64,000 nucleotides of DNA from Candidatus Obscuribacter sp. Lineage in GTDB: Bacteria > Cyanobacteriota > Vampirovibrionia > Obscuribacterales > Obscuribacteraceae. Of the stretch, positions 53,045 through 64,000 are shown piece after piece. The notes beneath the pieces were generated by a model that had not been told where the DNA came from, did not search any database, and worked only from the letters and a program-made list of their open reading frames with translations. Every line of letters begins with the position of its first letter. The stretch's first letter is position 1. A program made the translations under genes and the position numbers. The DNA lies in NCBI GenBank assembly GCA_021772135.1, contig JADYXQ010000001.1, positions 1-64,000 on the forward strand, in the 5' to 3' direction.

Positions 53045-55585
53045 TCAGGAAGTGGCTTCGCCTCCTTCCATATCTTTTTCATCTTCCAGAGAAGATTCAA
53101 GAATCGGAGTGACTGAAACAACCACGTCGTCTTCGCCCACTTGTTGCATTCTCACGCCTGTTGCCATGCGTCCTTGGATACTGATAGCGTCAGCTTGCTG
53201 ACGCACCACTACACCATTGGCAGTGGCAATGATCATTTCGTCCCCTGGCCTGACTACACGCAAGCTGGCCAGACGTGAGCTGGCATTCTTGAATTTGGTA
53301 CCAATCAAACCTATGCCGCCGCGTCCTTGCTGTCTGAATTCTTCCAGCCTGATACGTTTGCCGAAGCCGTCATTGGTGACCACAAGCAAGTAAGTGTCGT
53401 CGAATGTTTCCAGAGCGTCGAAGCCGACAATGCGATCGCCCTCACGCAGAGTAATCGCTCTGACACCACGGGCGGAGCGCCCGAGAGGTCGCAATTCTTC
53501 TTCGCTGTAGCGAATGCACATGCCGTCGCCTGTGCCGATGATGATGTCGCTCTTGCCTTGAGACGGTCTGACCCAGCCGAGTTCATCGCCGTCATTGAGT
53601 GTAATGGCGATGATGCCGCTCTTTCTGATGTTGGCAAATTCAGACATTTGCACTTTCTTGATGTAAGCCTGGTGAGTGAGCATGATCAAATAGCTGTCAG
53701 GATCAAAGCTCGATACAGGAATAACTGTAGTAACAGTTTCGTCAGGACGAATCTGCAACAGGTTAACGAGAGCCAGACCGCGAGCGGTGCGGCCGCCTTC
53801 CGGCACATCCATGACTTCCAGCGGATAAATCTGTCCACGGTTGGTGAAGACTAGCAAACGATCGTGCATGCTGGCGGCAAAGAAGTGCTGCAAGTCATCT
53901 TCATCACGAGTTTTCACACCAGATACACCACGGGTATTGCGGCGTTGTTTGCGGAAACTATCGAGCGAAATGCGTTTGATGTAATCTTGCTTGGTAATAA
54001 ACACCGCCATAGGCTCGTTAGGCGTCAAGTCTTTGGAAGACAATTCGCTTTCTGAACCACTGGCTTCGATTATTGTGCGTCGCGCATCTTTCTGACCGTT
54101 CGCATCCTTGTAATTGTCGCGAATTTCAATCAATTCTTTTTTGATGATCTCATCAACCAGCTTACGATCGGCCAGAATGCGCTTGTACTCAGCGATTTTT
54201 TCTAGCAGTTCGGAGTGCTCTTTTTCGACCTTAGCTCGCTCTAAGCCTGTCAATCGGCGCAATTGCATCTCTAAAATTGAAGATGCTTGAGCGTCAGAAA
54301 GCTCGAATTTAGCCATTAATTCTTGTTTGGCTTGATCGGTGGAATCAGCTGCGCGAATAAGGCGAATCACTTCGTCGATATTGCTCATGGCTTTAAGTAA
54401 GCCTTCGAGAATATGAGCGCGATCTTCGGCTTTGCGCAAGAAATAACGTGTGCGCCTGGTGATTACATCGACACGGTGATCAATAAATTCTGAAAGCATG
54501 TCAGCGAGACACAAAGTCACCGGTTTATTTTTTACCAGAGCCAGAGTGTTTACCGGGAAAGAACCTTGAAGCTGAGTGAATTTATAGACGTTGTTCAATA
54601 CCACCTGAGCATTGGCATCGCGCTTCAGCTCAATCACAACTCGCATACCAGACCGATCTGTTTCGTCATTAACGTCAGAGATACCGGTCAATTTCTCGTC
54701 GCGCACAAGTTCTGCAACGCGCTTGGTGAAAGCTTCAGGACCAACCATATAAGGAAGTGCCGTAACGACAATGCCCATTTTCGGCTGGCGGCCGCCGGAA
54801 GATGACAGTTGTTCGATTGTGGCCGTTCCGCGAGTAGGAATAGAACCGCGGCCGGTGGTGAAGGCTTCGATGATGCCGTCGCTACCTAAGATGCTGCCGC
54901 CGCCTGGAAAATCCGGTCCTTTGATCCACTGCATTAATGCGCGTGAATCAAGCTCGGGATTATCGATTTTAGCAATGGTGCCGTTTACAACTTCAGTTAA
55001 ATTGTGTGGTGGAATATTGGTGGCCATACCAACGGCGATACCAGAGGATCCGTTCAGTAAAAGCACCGGCACCCTTGATGGCAACACTGTTGGTTCTTTT
55101 AAAGATTCGTCGAAGTTAGGGCGCGTATCGACGGTTTCGGCTTCAATGTCGGCGAGAGTTTCCATTGCCAGCGCGTGCAATTTGCACTCGGTATAACGCA
55201 TGGCAGCCGGTGGATTATCGAGGTCACCAAAGTTGCCGTGGCCATTAATAAGCACGTAACGGCTGGCCGAAGGTTGAGCCATGCGCACGAGTGCTTCGTA
55301 AATTGATGAGTCACCGTGAGGGTGATATTTACCCATAACGTCGCCCACTACCCGGGCCGACTTCTTAAACTTCTCACTGGGAGCCAGACCGAGCTCGTAC
55401 ATGCCGTAAATAATTCTTCGGTGAACTGGTTTTAAACCGTCCCTCACATCAGGAATAGCTCGGCTGACGATCACTGACATGGCATAGTCGATAAACGACT
55501 TTTTCATCTCATCGCGCAGTTCCACCGAAACGATTCGCTGCCCGCCAGTACCGCCGGTACCGCCTGAAGAATTTGCTTCAACCAC
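53045..55585 (-). CDS. gyrA: DNA gyrase subunit A
   Basis: 846 residues. Breakage-reunion domain: [40 protein letters not shown] (quinolone region with Ser93), and the catalytic Tyr131 in AAMRYTE. The C-terminal pinwheel has six blade repeats. The GyrA box, usually QRRGGKG, reads QRRNTRG, so it is degenerate; it could still be gyrase, since length and overall pattern suit GyrA better than ParC. gyrB is not in the window. GTG start with AGAGG nine bases upstream; promoter candidate at 55702. Confidence 0.92.
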   Translation of the reverse strand: MVEANSSGGTGGTGGQRIVSVELRDEMKKSFIDYAMSVIVSRAIPDVRDGLKPVHRRIIYGMYELGLAPSEKFKKSARVVGDVMGKYHPHGDSSIYEALVRMAQPSASRYVLINGHGNFGDLDNPPAAMRYTECKLHALAMETLADIEAETVDTRPNFDESLKEPTVLPSRVPVLLLNGSSGIAVGMATNIPPHNLTEVVNGTIAKIDNPELDSRALMQWIKGPDFPGGGSILGSDGIIEAFTTGRGSIPTRGTATIEQLSSSGGRQPKMGIVVTALPYMVGPEAFTKRVAELVRDEKLTGISDVNDETDRSGMRVVIELKRDANAQVVLNNVYKFTQLQGSFPVNTLALVKNKPVTLCLADMLSEFIDHRVDVITRRTRYFLRKAEDRAHILEGLLKAMSNIDEVIRLIRAADSTDQAKQELMAKFELSDAQASSILEMQLRRLTGLERAKVEKEHSELLEKIAEYKRILADRKLVDEIIKKELIEIRDNYKDANGQKDARRTIIEASGSESELSSKDLTPNEPMAVFITKQDYIKRISLDSFRKQRRNTRGVSGVKTRDEDDLQHFFAASMHDRLLVFTNRGQIYPLEVMDVPEGGRTARGLALVNLLQIRPDETVTTVIPVSSFDPDSYLIMLTHQAYIKKVQMSEFANIRKSGIIAITLNDGDELGWVRPSQGKSDIIIGTGDGMCIRYSEEELRPLGRSARGVRAITLREGDRIVGFDALETFDDTYLLVVTNDGFGKRIRLEEFRQQGRGGIGLIGTKFKNASSRLASLRVVRPGDEMIIATANGVVVRQQADAISIQGRMATGVRMQQVGEDDVVVSVTPILESSLEDEKDMEGGEATS

Positions 55586-55701
55586 CGAGAACTACCTCTT
55601 AACTGCCCAACTGATGCCAACCGAAACAGAGCAGATCGCCTCAGCGGATATAGAGAACATATCCATTCCGCGGCGCTTGATTTGCTCGTTTGCAGAGACA
55701 A

Positions 55702-55710
55702 ATTATAACA
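55702..55710 (-). promoter_or_regulatory. Extended -10 promoter of gyrA
   Basis: Minus strand TGTTATAAT: consensus TATAAT with the TGn extension, 117 bases before the GTG. The -35 region is weak, which is acceptable for an extended -10. Confidence 0.5.
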
Positions 55711-55852
55711 CGCAGCCCAAGCTCGCTTGCGATGCCAGTTTCAGTAACAAATTTGGGGTATTACCGGCGGAGGCCGGGGCGCGCGAGCACATTGATATTA
55801 AAATAGAAAGCTCACATCAAACAGAAAATCAGATCAAACCAGGTATAAGCTC

Positions 55853-57436
55853 GTGAACAAAGGCACTATTGGGAGCGACGAAATCAAGATGTCGGCAGTA
55901 TCCAACTCCACCCCAGGTTCAGCCGATGACGGCCATGACGGCGGTGAAAATGCTGAAGCCAGCAAACTAAAAGCCGACCGCCTGCGCAAGCTCGCCGCCT
56001 TCAAGGAACAGGGCGTTAATCCCTATCCTTACAAATACGTGCGCACTCACAAAGCCGCCCAGTTGCAAGAACAATATAAAGACCTGGCCGCTGAAGTCGA
56101 AACTGAAGACGTGGTGCAGGTTTGCGGCAGAATTATGAACAGCCGCAACAGCTGGATGTTTATCGATCTATTTGACGACTCGGGAAAAATTCAACTTTTT
56201 TGCCACAAGCAAAACCTGCCGGAAGAAAAACTCGCCCAGCTCAAGCTGCTTGACAAAGGCGATTACATGGGCGCCACAGGTACCATCCGTCGCACCAAAC
56301 AAGGCGAACTTTCAGTCAAAGTGACCGACTGGCAAATCCTTTCTAAATCACTTTTGCCCTTGCCTGATAGCTGGGAAGGTTTTAAGGATGTAGAAGCGCG
56401 ATACCGCCACCGTTACGTCGACATGATTATGAATGAAAGCGTGCGCGACAATTTGCGCAAACGCTCTTTAATCATTCGCCACATGCGCAATTTTCTCGAT
56501 CAACACGATTATTTAGAAGTGGAAACACCGACTCTGCAAGTAGAAGCAGGAGGTGCTGACGCACGGCCATTCATCACCCATCACAACACCCTTGGTCTCG
56601 ATCTTTATTTGCGTATCGCTACCGAGCTGCATTTAAAGAGATTGATCATCGGCGGCATGGAAAAAGTTTATGAAATCGGCCGCATTTTCCGAAACGAAGG
56701 CATGAGCACAAGACACAATCCTGAATTCACTATGCTCGAGATGTATTGCGCTTATGGCGACTACAACGATCTTATGACTTTTACAGAAAAAATGTTGCGC
56801 ACTGTAGCTGAAAATACCCTTGGCACTGCTGATTTTCATTATCAAGGCCAGGATATTTCTTTTGCCAAACCATTCCGCAAATTGCGCATGAACGATGCCA
56901 TAAAAGAAATCACCGGCCTTGATGTCAGTTCACTGAAAAGCTTCGAAGAAGCTAAACACGCGGCTCTAGGGCTCGGTGTCAAGCTGGATAAACACGATAG
57001 CCGCGGTAGTGTAATCAATGCAATTTTTGAAAACAAAGTAGAACACACCTTAATTCAGCCTACTTTCATCATTGATTATCCAGTGGAAATTTCACCCCTT
57101 ACAAAAGCGCACCGCGATCATGCCGGTGAGGTGGAACGTTTTGAAATGTTTGTCTTCGGGCGTGAACTGGCCAATGGTTATTCAGAGTTGACCGATCCTC
57201 ACGATCAAAGAACTCGCCTGGAAGAGCAAGGTCGTAAAAAAGCAGCCGGCGACGTCGAAGCCATGCCCCTTGATCTTGATTTTATTATGGCGATGGAATA
57301 TGGCATGCCGCCCACCATGGGCATCGGCATTGGTATCGATCGTCTGGTGATGCTGCTCACCGACTCAGCTTCCATTCGCGATGTCATTGCTTTCCCCACT
57401 ATGAAACCGCTGGGCAAGCAAAAAGAGTCGCAATAA
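55853..57436 (+). CDS. lysS: Lysyl-tRNA synthetase, class II
   Basis: 527 residues. The N-terminal anticodon-binding OB fold has VCGRIMNSRN. Class II motif 1 follows MRNFLDQHDYLEVETPTLQ, motif 2 is IFRNEGMSTRHNPEFTMLE, and motif 3 is GIGIGIDRLVML. The 55-residue N-terminal extension before LRKLAAFKEQG is slightly long and charged. GTG start. The downstream 168-residue gene follows after 27 bases. Confidence 0.96.
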   Translation: MNKGTIGSDEIKMSAVSNSTPGSADDGHDGGENAEASKLKADRLRKLAAFKEQGVNPYPYKYVRTHKAAQLQEQYKDLAAEVETEDVVQVCGRIMNSRNSWMFIDLFDDSGKIQLFCHKQNLPEEKLAQLKLLDKGDYMGATGTIRRTKQGELSVKVTDWQILSKSLLPLPDSWEGFKDVEARYRHRYVDMIMNESVRDNLRKRSLIIRHMRNFLDQHDYLEVETPTLQVEAGGADARPFITHHNTLGLDLYLRIATELHLKRLIIGGMEKVYEIGRIFRNEGMSTRHNPEFTMLEMYCAYGDYNDLMTFTEKMLRTVAENTLGTADFHYQGQDISFAKPFRKLRMNDAIKEITGLDVSSLKSFEEAKHAALGLGVKLDKHDSRGSVINAIFENKVEHTLIQPTFIIDYPVEISPLTKAHRDHAGEVERFEMFVFGRELANGYSELTDPHDQRTRLEEQGRKKAAGDVEAMPLDLDFIMAMEYGMPPTMGIGIGIDRLVMLLTDSASIRDVIAFPTMKPLGKQKESQ

Positions 57437-57463
57437 AGTTTGCATTAAAAGGAGTATTGACAC

Positions 57464-57970
57464 ATGAATATGATCAAAATCTACCTCTATGCACCGACCA
57501 AAAAAGTACTACTGCCTACGGTGGCGGAAACCGAGGCCGGCGTTTTTGTGGAAGGCGAGCCTTTGCACATTTTCGATCATCTGCAAGTAGATTTATGGAA
57601 AGGCGAAATCTTCAAAGCGCTCAATCGCGAAATGCTTACGGTTAAGACACCAGAAGGCCAGCTCGAGCCGGGATCGCAATTGCTTGAGGCTTTGCATTTA
57701 AATTCTTGGGCAGCTTTTGAAAAAGAAGCTGTGCTGTTTACAGTGCACAAAGGTGCTCGCTACATCACAATTTATACCACCGGATTTGGCGACGACGGCA
57801 TGTGGTCTGCCACTCAAATGACTGAAAGAAAGTTTCACAGTCGCGCACCACAAGAGGTAATTGTGGACGCGATCGCCAAAGAAATCATGTGTCATCCGCG
57901 AGCGCACAAAGGCACTAAAGTAGCGGCTGTACCTCTGATGATCGGCATGAGTGCGCCGAAGAATAACTAG
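57464..57970 (+). CDS. Hypothetical protein
   Basis: 168 residues, preceded by AAGGAG. Alpha/beta-type, soluble: MNMIKIYLYAPTKKVLLPTV starts a strand-rich N-terminal part, and a later segment reads DDGMWSATQMTERKFHSRAP. No family recognised. It lies 27 bases after lysS and may be cotranscribed. Confidence 0.75.
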   Translation: MNMIKIYLYAPTKKVLLPTVAETEAGVFVEGEPLHIFDHLQVDLWKGEIFKALNREMLTVKTPEGQLEPGSQLLEALHLNSWAAFEKEAVLFTVHKGARYITIYTTGFGDDGMWSATQMTERKFHSRAPQEVIVDAIAKEIMCHPRAHKGTKVAAVPLMIGMSAPKNN

Positions 57971-58019
57971 TAGAATTCGCTAAAGTCTGCCGGAGCATAG
58001 CTGGCAAGATAATTGCTGA

Positions 58020-58043
58020 AAAAATACGTCCGGACGTATTTTT
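58020..58043. terminator. Bidirectional terminator
   Basis: Perfect 24-nt palindrome aaaaatacgtcc / ggacgtattttt between convergent genes. The A and T ends serve both directions. Confidence 0.8.
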
Positions 58044-58056
58044 CTTGCTGACCTGA

Positions 58057-58380
58057 TTACTGACCCGATTCCATAGCGGCGCGCTCGGCTTCAACTTTTT
58101 CTTCTACGAAAGCTCTTACTTTCTCGAACTCTTCGTCGGAATCAATTGTCTGGAAAACATAATCGTTGCCGCGGTGGAAGAAGCGCATAATCACCAGGGT
58201 CTGGTCTTCTTCTTCCAATTCTTCTTCAGCACCTTCTTCAGCAATTTTTAAAAGAAGGGCATATTCATTTTCTTCAAAAACAAAACGATCAAGCATTTCG
58301 CAATCGTAAGAATGGCCGTCTTCACTTTCGAGAGTGATTACAGCAATTTCTTGTTCTTCCGAATTAGGCGCTTCTGTCAC
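58057..58380 (-). CDS. DUF1292 family protein
   Basis: 107 residues, acidic. Pattern fits DUF1292: ITLESEDGHSYDCEMLDRFV, FEENEYALLLKIAEEG, and a late DYVFQTIDSDEEFEKV. DUF1292 is a small, widespread family of unknown function. It lies 14 bases after the K+ channel gene, same strand. Confidence 0.85.
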   Translation of the reverse strand: MTEAPNSEEQEIAVITLESEDGHSYDCEMLDRFVFEENEYALLLKIAEEGAEEELEEEDQTLVIMRFFHRGNDYVFQTIDSDEEFEKVRAFVEEKVEAERAAMESGQ

Positions 58381-58394
58381 TGTACTTACCTCAA

Positions 58395-59498
58395 TTAAAT
58401 CCGAACATCGGAAAGCTCGACCAATTTATTCAACTGCTGCTCTGTACCCAGAGCAATTAAATCATCGCCTTCCCGGAAAATCAGGTCAGGCGAAGGATTG
58501 GATATCAGCTTACCATTTTGGTTAACGGCCAGGATCATGGCCCCGGAAGTCTGCTTAATGTTTGCATCTTTCAAAGCCTGACCGATTAATTTAGAGGCTT
58601 TACCAAGCCTGACCTGCTCCATGCGCAAGTCATATTCAGGAGTAGACATGACAACATCGAGAAACTGTGTCACCAGCGGGTGAGTGACGGCTGTTGCCAT
58701 GCGCTTGCCGCAAATGACATACGGTGAGATCACCATACTGGCACCAGCTCGACGCATCTTGGCTTCTGTACCGGGATTGGCTGCACGTGAGACAATTTTG
58801 ATATTTTCGTTAAGACCTTTGGCCGAGAGAGCAATAAAAGTATTGGAAGTGTCGTCATCAAGTGCACAGACAATTCCTTTGGCCGTTTCTATCTGTGCAT
58901 TAAGCAGCACTTCATCAGAACTGGCATCACCCTGCAAGACAAGATGTCCGGCTTCAGCGGCCAGCTTGGCCCTTTCATGGTCCACTTCGATTAAGACAAA
59001 ATCGATTTTGTTGTGATTGAAGTGCGTGATTACTTCCTGGCCGGTACGGCCATAACCGCAAACAATCTGGTGATCTCTAAGTTTGGCAATTTTCTGTCGC
59101 ATACGCCGGGCTCCCAGATTGAAACGGAGAAAAATATCCACCATGTCGCTAAGTACAGATAGCACTACACCGGCGCCAATCAAAATCAATAATATGGTGT
59201 AAAGCTTTCCTGCGGTGGAAAGCGGGTGAGTTTCACCGTATCCGACCGTAGTCAAGGTTATGACGGTCATGAAGAGCGAGTCTAAAAAATTCCAGTGCTC
59301 CACCAGCATAAAACCCAGTGCTCCGAAGAGCACGAAGCCCACCAGCCGGGCTAAATCCAGTAAAAATCTCCTGGCAACCGCATCTTTCAACTGTACTGAA
59401 CACCTATCTATGAACGCCAGGTAATGAGCATTTGTGCTGAAACAATAAAATAGAACGAAAACTATCATAAACGAGTTGGGGAAACTCCCCGCTAGCAT
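58395..59498 (-). CDS. Two-TM potassium channel with RCK (TrkA-N/C) domains
   Basis: 367 residues. After a pre-segment, two membrane helices flank the pore (LARLVGFVLFGALGFMLVEH and LYTILLILIGAGVVLSVLS) with selectivity filter TVGYGE. Then RCK N domain with Rossmann motif IVCGYGRTGQEVITHF, and a TrkA-C domain near the end (LRMEQVRLGKASKLIGQALK). It conducts K+ at the membrane under ligand control. The true start is uncertain, because there is no Shine-Dalgarno at ATG 59498; starts further in are possible. Confidence 0.92.
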   Translation of the reverse strand: MLAGSFPNSFMIVFVLFYCFSTNAHYLAFIDRCSVQLKDAVARRFLLDLARLVGFVLFGALGFMLVEHWNFLDSLFMTVITLTTVGYGETHPLSTAGKLYTILLILIGAGVVLSVLSDMVDIFLRFNLGARRMRQKIAKLRDHQIVCGYGRTGQEVITHFNHNKIDFVLIEVDHERAKLAAEAGHLVLQGDASSDEVLLNAQIETAKGIVCALDDDTSNTFIALSAKGLNENIKIVSRAANPGTEAKMRRAGASMVISPYVICGKRMATAVTHPLVTQFLDVVMSTPEYDLRMEQVRLGKASKLIGQALKDANIKQTSGAMILAVNQNGKLISNPSPDLIFREGDDLIALGTEQQLNKLVELSDVRI

Positions 59499-59539
59499 CT
59501 ATCATTTGCTTTGCTGAGAGGCATAACATAGACCAGTAG

Positions 59540-60987
<1,448 letters not shown>

Positions 60988-60988
<1 letters not shown>

Positions 60989-61677
60989 TGAAGAAGAAGC
61001 ATCAGACCGAATCAGTAGCTGAAATTAAGCCATTGAAGGCACCGGAGGAAGCTCCGGTGCCGGCTTCAACGGCGCGCAATATTTTTGTTTGCGGGCGTCT
61101 CGAAAACGAAATTACGTTGCCGACAATCAAAAAATTGCTGCGATTCAATGAGCGCGATCCGAAAAAACCAATCAATATGTATATCAATTCAGCCGGCGGT
61201 AATGGCTACAACGCCGATGGCATCATTGCCGTCATACATTCCATCGAAGCGCCGGTTAATACAATTTGTTTGGGTCACGCTCTGTCCGGTGCTTGTGAAA
61301 TTCTGGCGTCGGGAACCGGCGAGCGCGTCGCTTATGAATTTTCCACTTTGATGTTTCACCAGACGCTCTGGGAAGCGGAAGGTGATATCACCAATTTAGA
61401 AATTCAAGCCACTCAAGGCAGGCGTTTTCGCGAAGCTCAAATTGAACTGCTGCACCGCTGTTCCGGCCAGGACAAAAGCCGCATTGCCAAAGACATTGAG
61501 CGCGATCATTACCTTTCTACGGCCGAAGCGCTTGCATACGGCCTGATTGACCGAATCATCGTCCACAACGGACACCCTGGTTTCAAAGCAGCAAAAGACA
61601 AAAACAAATCAAAGTCTAAGGCGGCTAACCAGCCTTCAGCAAAAAAAGCGACGACCCTGACAAAATCTACAAAATAA
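60988..61677 (+). CDS. ClpP-type serine protease, between atpD and atpC
   Basis: 229 residues. The start shares a base with the stop of atpD (TAATG), so translation is coupled. Catalytic triad: Ser100 in GHALSGACE, His124 in LMFHQ, Asp173 in ERDHYLS; all three are kept. The N-terminal part differs from typical ClpP: about 30 residues of charged leader precede NIFVCGRLENEIT, and the axial and handle regions have diverged (GHALSGA for GQAASMGA). It looks like a ClpP paralogue (ClpR-like in sequence, but catalytic). The Clp ATPase partner is not in the window. Confidence 0.88.
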
Positions 61678-61710
61678 CAGCACTGAAAAGCTAGAAATTA
61701 GAGAAAGCAA

Positions 61711-62139
61711 ATGGCAAACACAATCAATCTGAAAATCATCACACCAGAAAGAGTAGTATTCGACGATCAAGTCGAGCAGGTCACCGCTGTGGCCAATGAC
61801 GGCGAACTGACCATTCTTCCTGGTCACGAGCCAATCGTTACCACCCTGGCCGTAGATGTTTTACGCTTTAAAGTGAAAGGCGAAGAAGAAACCGCTGCCA
61901 TTATTGGCGGCATCATGAACGTCAACAACACTGAAGTTGAAATCCTTTCCGATATGGCTGAACTGGGCATCGAAATCGACGAAGCTAGGGCCAATCAGGC
62001 TAAATCAAGAGTGGAAGCAGAAAAATCACAGAAGACAGACAAGCTTGATGCGTATGTCAGCGAAATGGCTCTTTCCCGCGCTATGGTTCGCCTTAAAGCG
62101 GCCGAAATGGCTAAGCTGCGCAGGCGCGGCAGAGCCTAA
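61711..62139 (+). CDS. atpC: F1 ATP synthase subunit epsilon
   Basis: 142 residues. The beta-sandwich MANTINLKIITPERVVFDDQ, NDGELTILPGHEPIV, and the C-terminal helical hairpin (from about residue 90) are normal. It couples rotation of the central stalk to F1 and may inhibit ATPase. Starts 33 bases after clpP; together atpD-clpP-atpC appear as one transcription unit. Confidence 0.95.
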   Translation: MANTINLKIITPERVVFDDQVEQVTAVANDGELTILPGHEPIVTTLAVDVLRFKVKGEEETAAIIGGIMNVNNTEVEILSDMAELGIEIDEARANQAKSRVEAEKSQKTDKLDAYVSEMALSRAMVRLKAAEMAKLRRRGRA

Positions 62140-62149
62140 TTCAATAGCG

Positions 62150-63109
62150 TTAACGTTCGCTCTGAGTATTTTCGCCAACGACAATGGCCGAGCGCACTCG
62201 TGTTTGCGTTTTGCGCCCAATCAACAGGTCGTACTGCCGCGAGGTTTTGTTGAACTGCACCATAGTTGTTGATGTGCCACCGTCCAGATTAAGAGCTTCA
62301 GTGGCGCCCAGATTTTTCAACAGAGTGGCTAAGTCAGCTAAGTTGAGACCAGACGAAAACTCGTCCTGCCCCTTGCCCGCTACTGTCAAAATCAACATAT
62401 AACCGTCGTTGGTGAGACCAATGGCTGTGCGAGCTGCCGTGCGACCCACGCCGATAGAATCGACTTTCTGCCCGCCCGCTTCAGTGCGAACAAAGGCTTC
62501 GGCTTCGGCGGTAAGTTGCGGTAAAAGCCTTGGTCCGGCCTGCAGTGATGCCGACAGTTCCATACCATCAGGCACAGGCTCGTCATGGCAAGCAATCTTC
62601 AAGGTTGTGGCGCCGCCTCGGCTGCCCTTTTTTTTGAGAAAACGCAATTCACTGCGGTTATAAATTTGAGGCAAAAAAGGCTTCAAGCGAAGGTTTTCAG
62701 TCAGTGCCCGGTTGGTATGGGGATCAGCGCAAACTACGCCGTCCAGCACAACATAGCTGGTACTCTCGCCGTTGCTTAAATTGAAATAGCCACCGTTTAC
62801 CGCCAGTAGCGCGTTTTTATCCAGGGCGATGGCCGCAGTAGTCGCAGTAATATTTTTAGTTACAGAATTTGCCAGAGCCGGCGCCACACGAATATCGGCT
62901 GGGCGAAAAATAATAAGACTGGCCCTGGTTCCGCCGCTAAGGGCAAAAGTTATCACCGACGGCACTTTTGTTCTTTTTGAGGGGGGCAAAGTGACTAAAC
63001 TGCGCCAGCCGCCAATATCTTCCACAGTGAGATTTTCTGCCCCCACCGGCTGTAAGGTAAAAGCGGCACAGAGCAGCGGAAAGGCGAATTTCTCGATAAG
63101 GGCGGCCAC
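62150..63109 (-). CDS. Secreted NAGPA-type phosphodiester glycosidase
   Basis: 319 residues. An N-terminal signal (FAFPLLCAAFTLQPVGAE) directs export. The NAGPA/DUF2233 domain shows ALLAVNGGYFNLSNGEST, GRTAARTAIGLTNDGYMLIL and the diagnostic EALNLDGGTSTTMV motif. This family removes phosphodiester-linked sugars, such as GlcNAc from phosphate, and bacterial relatives act on wall polymers. GTG start with AGGT upstream. It converges on atpC with a ten-base gap. Confidence 0.88.
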   Translation of the reverse strand: MAALIEKFAFPLLCAAFTLQPVGAENLTVEDIGGWRSLVTLPPSKRTKVPSVITFALSGGTRASLIIFRPADIRVAPALANSVTKNITATTAAIALDKNALLAVNGGYFNLSNGESTSYVVLDGVVCADPHTNRALTENLRLKPFLPQIYNRSELRFLKKKGSRGGATTLKIACHDEPVPDGMELSASLQAGPRLLPQLTAEAEAFVRTEAGGQKVDSIGVGRTAARTAIGLTNDGYMLILTVAGKGQDEFSSGLNLADLATLLKNLGATEALNLDGGTSTTMVQFNKTSRQYDLLIGRKTQTRVRSAIVVGENTQSER

Positions 63110-63290
63110 AGGACCTCAATTTTTTGGATATTTCCAGGCAAACCTATTCTAGCCAAAACTGTAACAACGCGCTTAGCGTGGGTTAGCAGTTTTCAAAAGT
63201 GGCATATAAGTCTTAGCGATTGACATCTGATTTTGCCCAGATTTCACAGCTAGTACCAAATTCAGGTATTGAGAATGGCTAGAACATAGA

Positions 63291-64000
63291 ATGCCAGAGA
63301 TCACGCATTACGACAAACAGTTCTTAGAAACTGCTTTTCAGGACGCCCTGGAACAGTTGCCTGAAAGCGAAGCGCGTTCGTCGTTGCAGCTAATTTTTTC
63401 CATGTTTCAAAAAATGGTCGAGCAAGAAGTGGCACACAGCCACGAAATGGCCCAGCAGCTTGAGATTTTCACCAGGCTGTCAGAAGTAGAAGTGGCGCAG
63501 CGTCTCAGCGAACTGAGCCCGGTGCACGCCGAAGGCGAGCGGGCCAAAGAACAGACAGCTCAAAGCGAGCTTCTCTTTCGCACCATGTGCGAGGCGTCTC
63601 CGGAGCTTATTTGGACAGCCGACAGCAACGGCACGGCGCAATATTTCAATGCGCAATTTTTGCAATTCAGCGGTCTCAGCCCTCAGCAGCTAGCCAATAA
63701 CGGTTGGTTTAATATCATTCATGGCGATGATCGCGACCAGGTGGCCAGTAGCTGGAAAGAGAATGTTCAAAGCGGCGACAAATTCGAAAGTGAAATACGC
63801 ATGAAAAGGTGCGATGGCGAATATCACTGGTTTTTGGTGCGCAGTTTGCCGATTAAAAATGCCGCTGGCGAGGCGAAGAGCTGGTGCGGCTCTTGCACCG
63901 ACATTGACACTCACCGCAGCATGGTATCAGAACTTAAATTAGCAAGAGACCAGGCCGAATCGGCATTGAAAGTAAAAACAGAATTTGTCGCCAATGTCAG
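63291..64000 (+). CDS. PAS-domain sensor histidine kinase (3' partial)
   Basis: The frame runs from ATG 63291 to the window end without a stop. Residues 1-100 are helical (coiled-coil-like); a PAS domain follows at about 105-215 (ELIWTADSNGTAQYFNAQFL, FNIIHGDDRDQVASSW, CGSCTDIDTHR). The last visible residues KVKTEFVANVS are the beginning of the HisKA segment that normally continues to the phosphorylated His. No membrane segment is seen. It may be a cytosolic hybrid kinase. No clear Shine-Dalgarno. Confidence 0.85.
   Translation, partial: MPEITHYDKQFLETAFQDALEQLPESEARSSLQLIFSMFQKMVEQEVAHSHEMAQQLEIFTRLSEVEVAQRLSELSPVHAEGERAKEQTAQSELLFRTMCEASPELIWTADSNGTAQYFNAQFLQFSGLSPQQLANNGWFNIIHGDDRDQVASSWKENVQSGDKFESEIRMKRCDGEYHWFLVRSLPIKNAAGEAKSWCGSCTDIDTHRSMVSELKLARDQAESALKVKTEFVANV

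Noticed and set aside
63220-63225. Consensus TTGACA upstream of the histidine kinase
   Set aside because: No acceptable -10 box at 16-18 bases, so no promoter call.

Overview
The window reads as ordinary chromosome of a non-photosynthetic bacterium on or near the cyanobacterial line; Melainabacteria/Vampirovibrionia, Obscuribacterales-like, is my best guess. That is inference from: atpD (beta) and atpC (epsilon) in a small cluster apart from the other ATP synthase genes, as in Cyanobacteria; a short single-RRM protein; many TPR and Ser/Thr-kinase proteins with HRDxTPDN loops; LRV-repeat proteins; and no photosystem genes. Coding density is high, base composition looks balanced and even, and GTG/TTG starts are frequent. 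I see no insertion sequence, prophage, CRISPR array, rRNA or tRNA.

Layout. 1-3.6 kb: end of a Lys/Glu/Asp-rich protein overlapping hemL. 3.6-8.3 kb: divergent sugar cluster (DegT aminotransferase, GT2, membrane TPR protein on minus; epimerase and RidA on plus). 8.3-12 kb: secreted protein, RRM protein, and an SGNH-like/MBOAT O-acylation pair. 12-14 kb: two TetR regulators, the second NemR-like with two operator-like sites, and a 42-residue protein with a strong ribosome binding site. 14-23.8 kb: GH63-type glucosidase, asd, SUFU-domain protein, lepA, homocysteine methyltransferase-MTHFR fusion, TPR protein. 24-29 kb: LRV protein, patA, GNAT, membrane protein. 28.7-32.3 kb: metH interrupted by one in-frame TAA. 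32.3-41 kb: PstS-like lipoprotein, two tandem membrane kinases, a small acidic protein, a HIBADH-type dehydrogenase, a zinc-finger membrane protein, a third kinase. 41-46 kb: frameshifted AbiEi-like antitoxin, cystathionine gamma-lyase and beta-synthase, divergent methylmalonyl-CoA mutase. 46-53 kb: epimerase, purine permease, EF-hand protein, TPR protein, OmpR-type regulator, second LRV protein. 53-64 kb: gyrA, lysS, DUF1292, K+ channel, atpD-clpP-atpC, a NAGPA-type phosphodiester glycosidase, and the start of a PAS histidine kinase.

The clearest common theme is sulfur/one-carbon metabolism (MTHFR fusion, MetH, CBS, CGL, and MCM, which can take up the propionyl-CoA derived from 2-oxobutyrate). 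Signalling proteins are also abundant.

Features most worth a second look: a 26-bp palindrome family with four copies (4365, 40882, 42932, 51661), the in-frame stop in metH, the -1 frameshift at an A_AAT_TTG heptamer in the DUF6088 gene, clpP placed between atpD and atpC, the NemR-like regulator with paired sites, and the overlooked 42-residue protein. I did not find a complete new defence or biosynthetic system.
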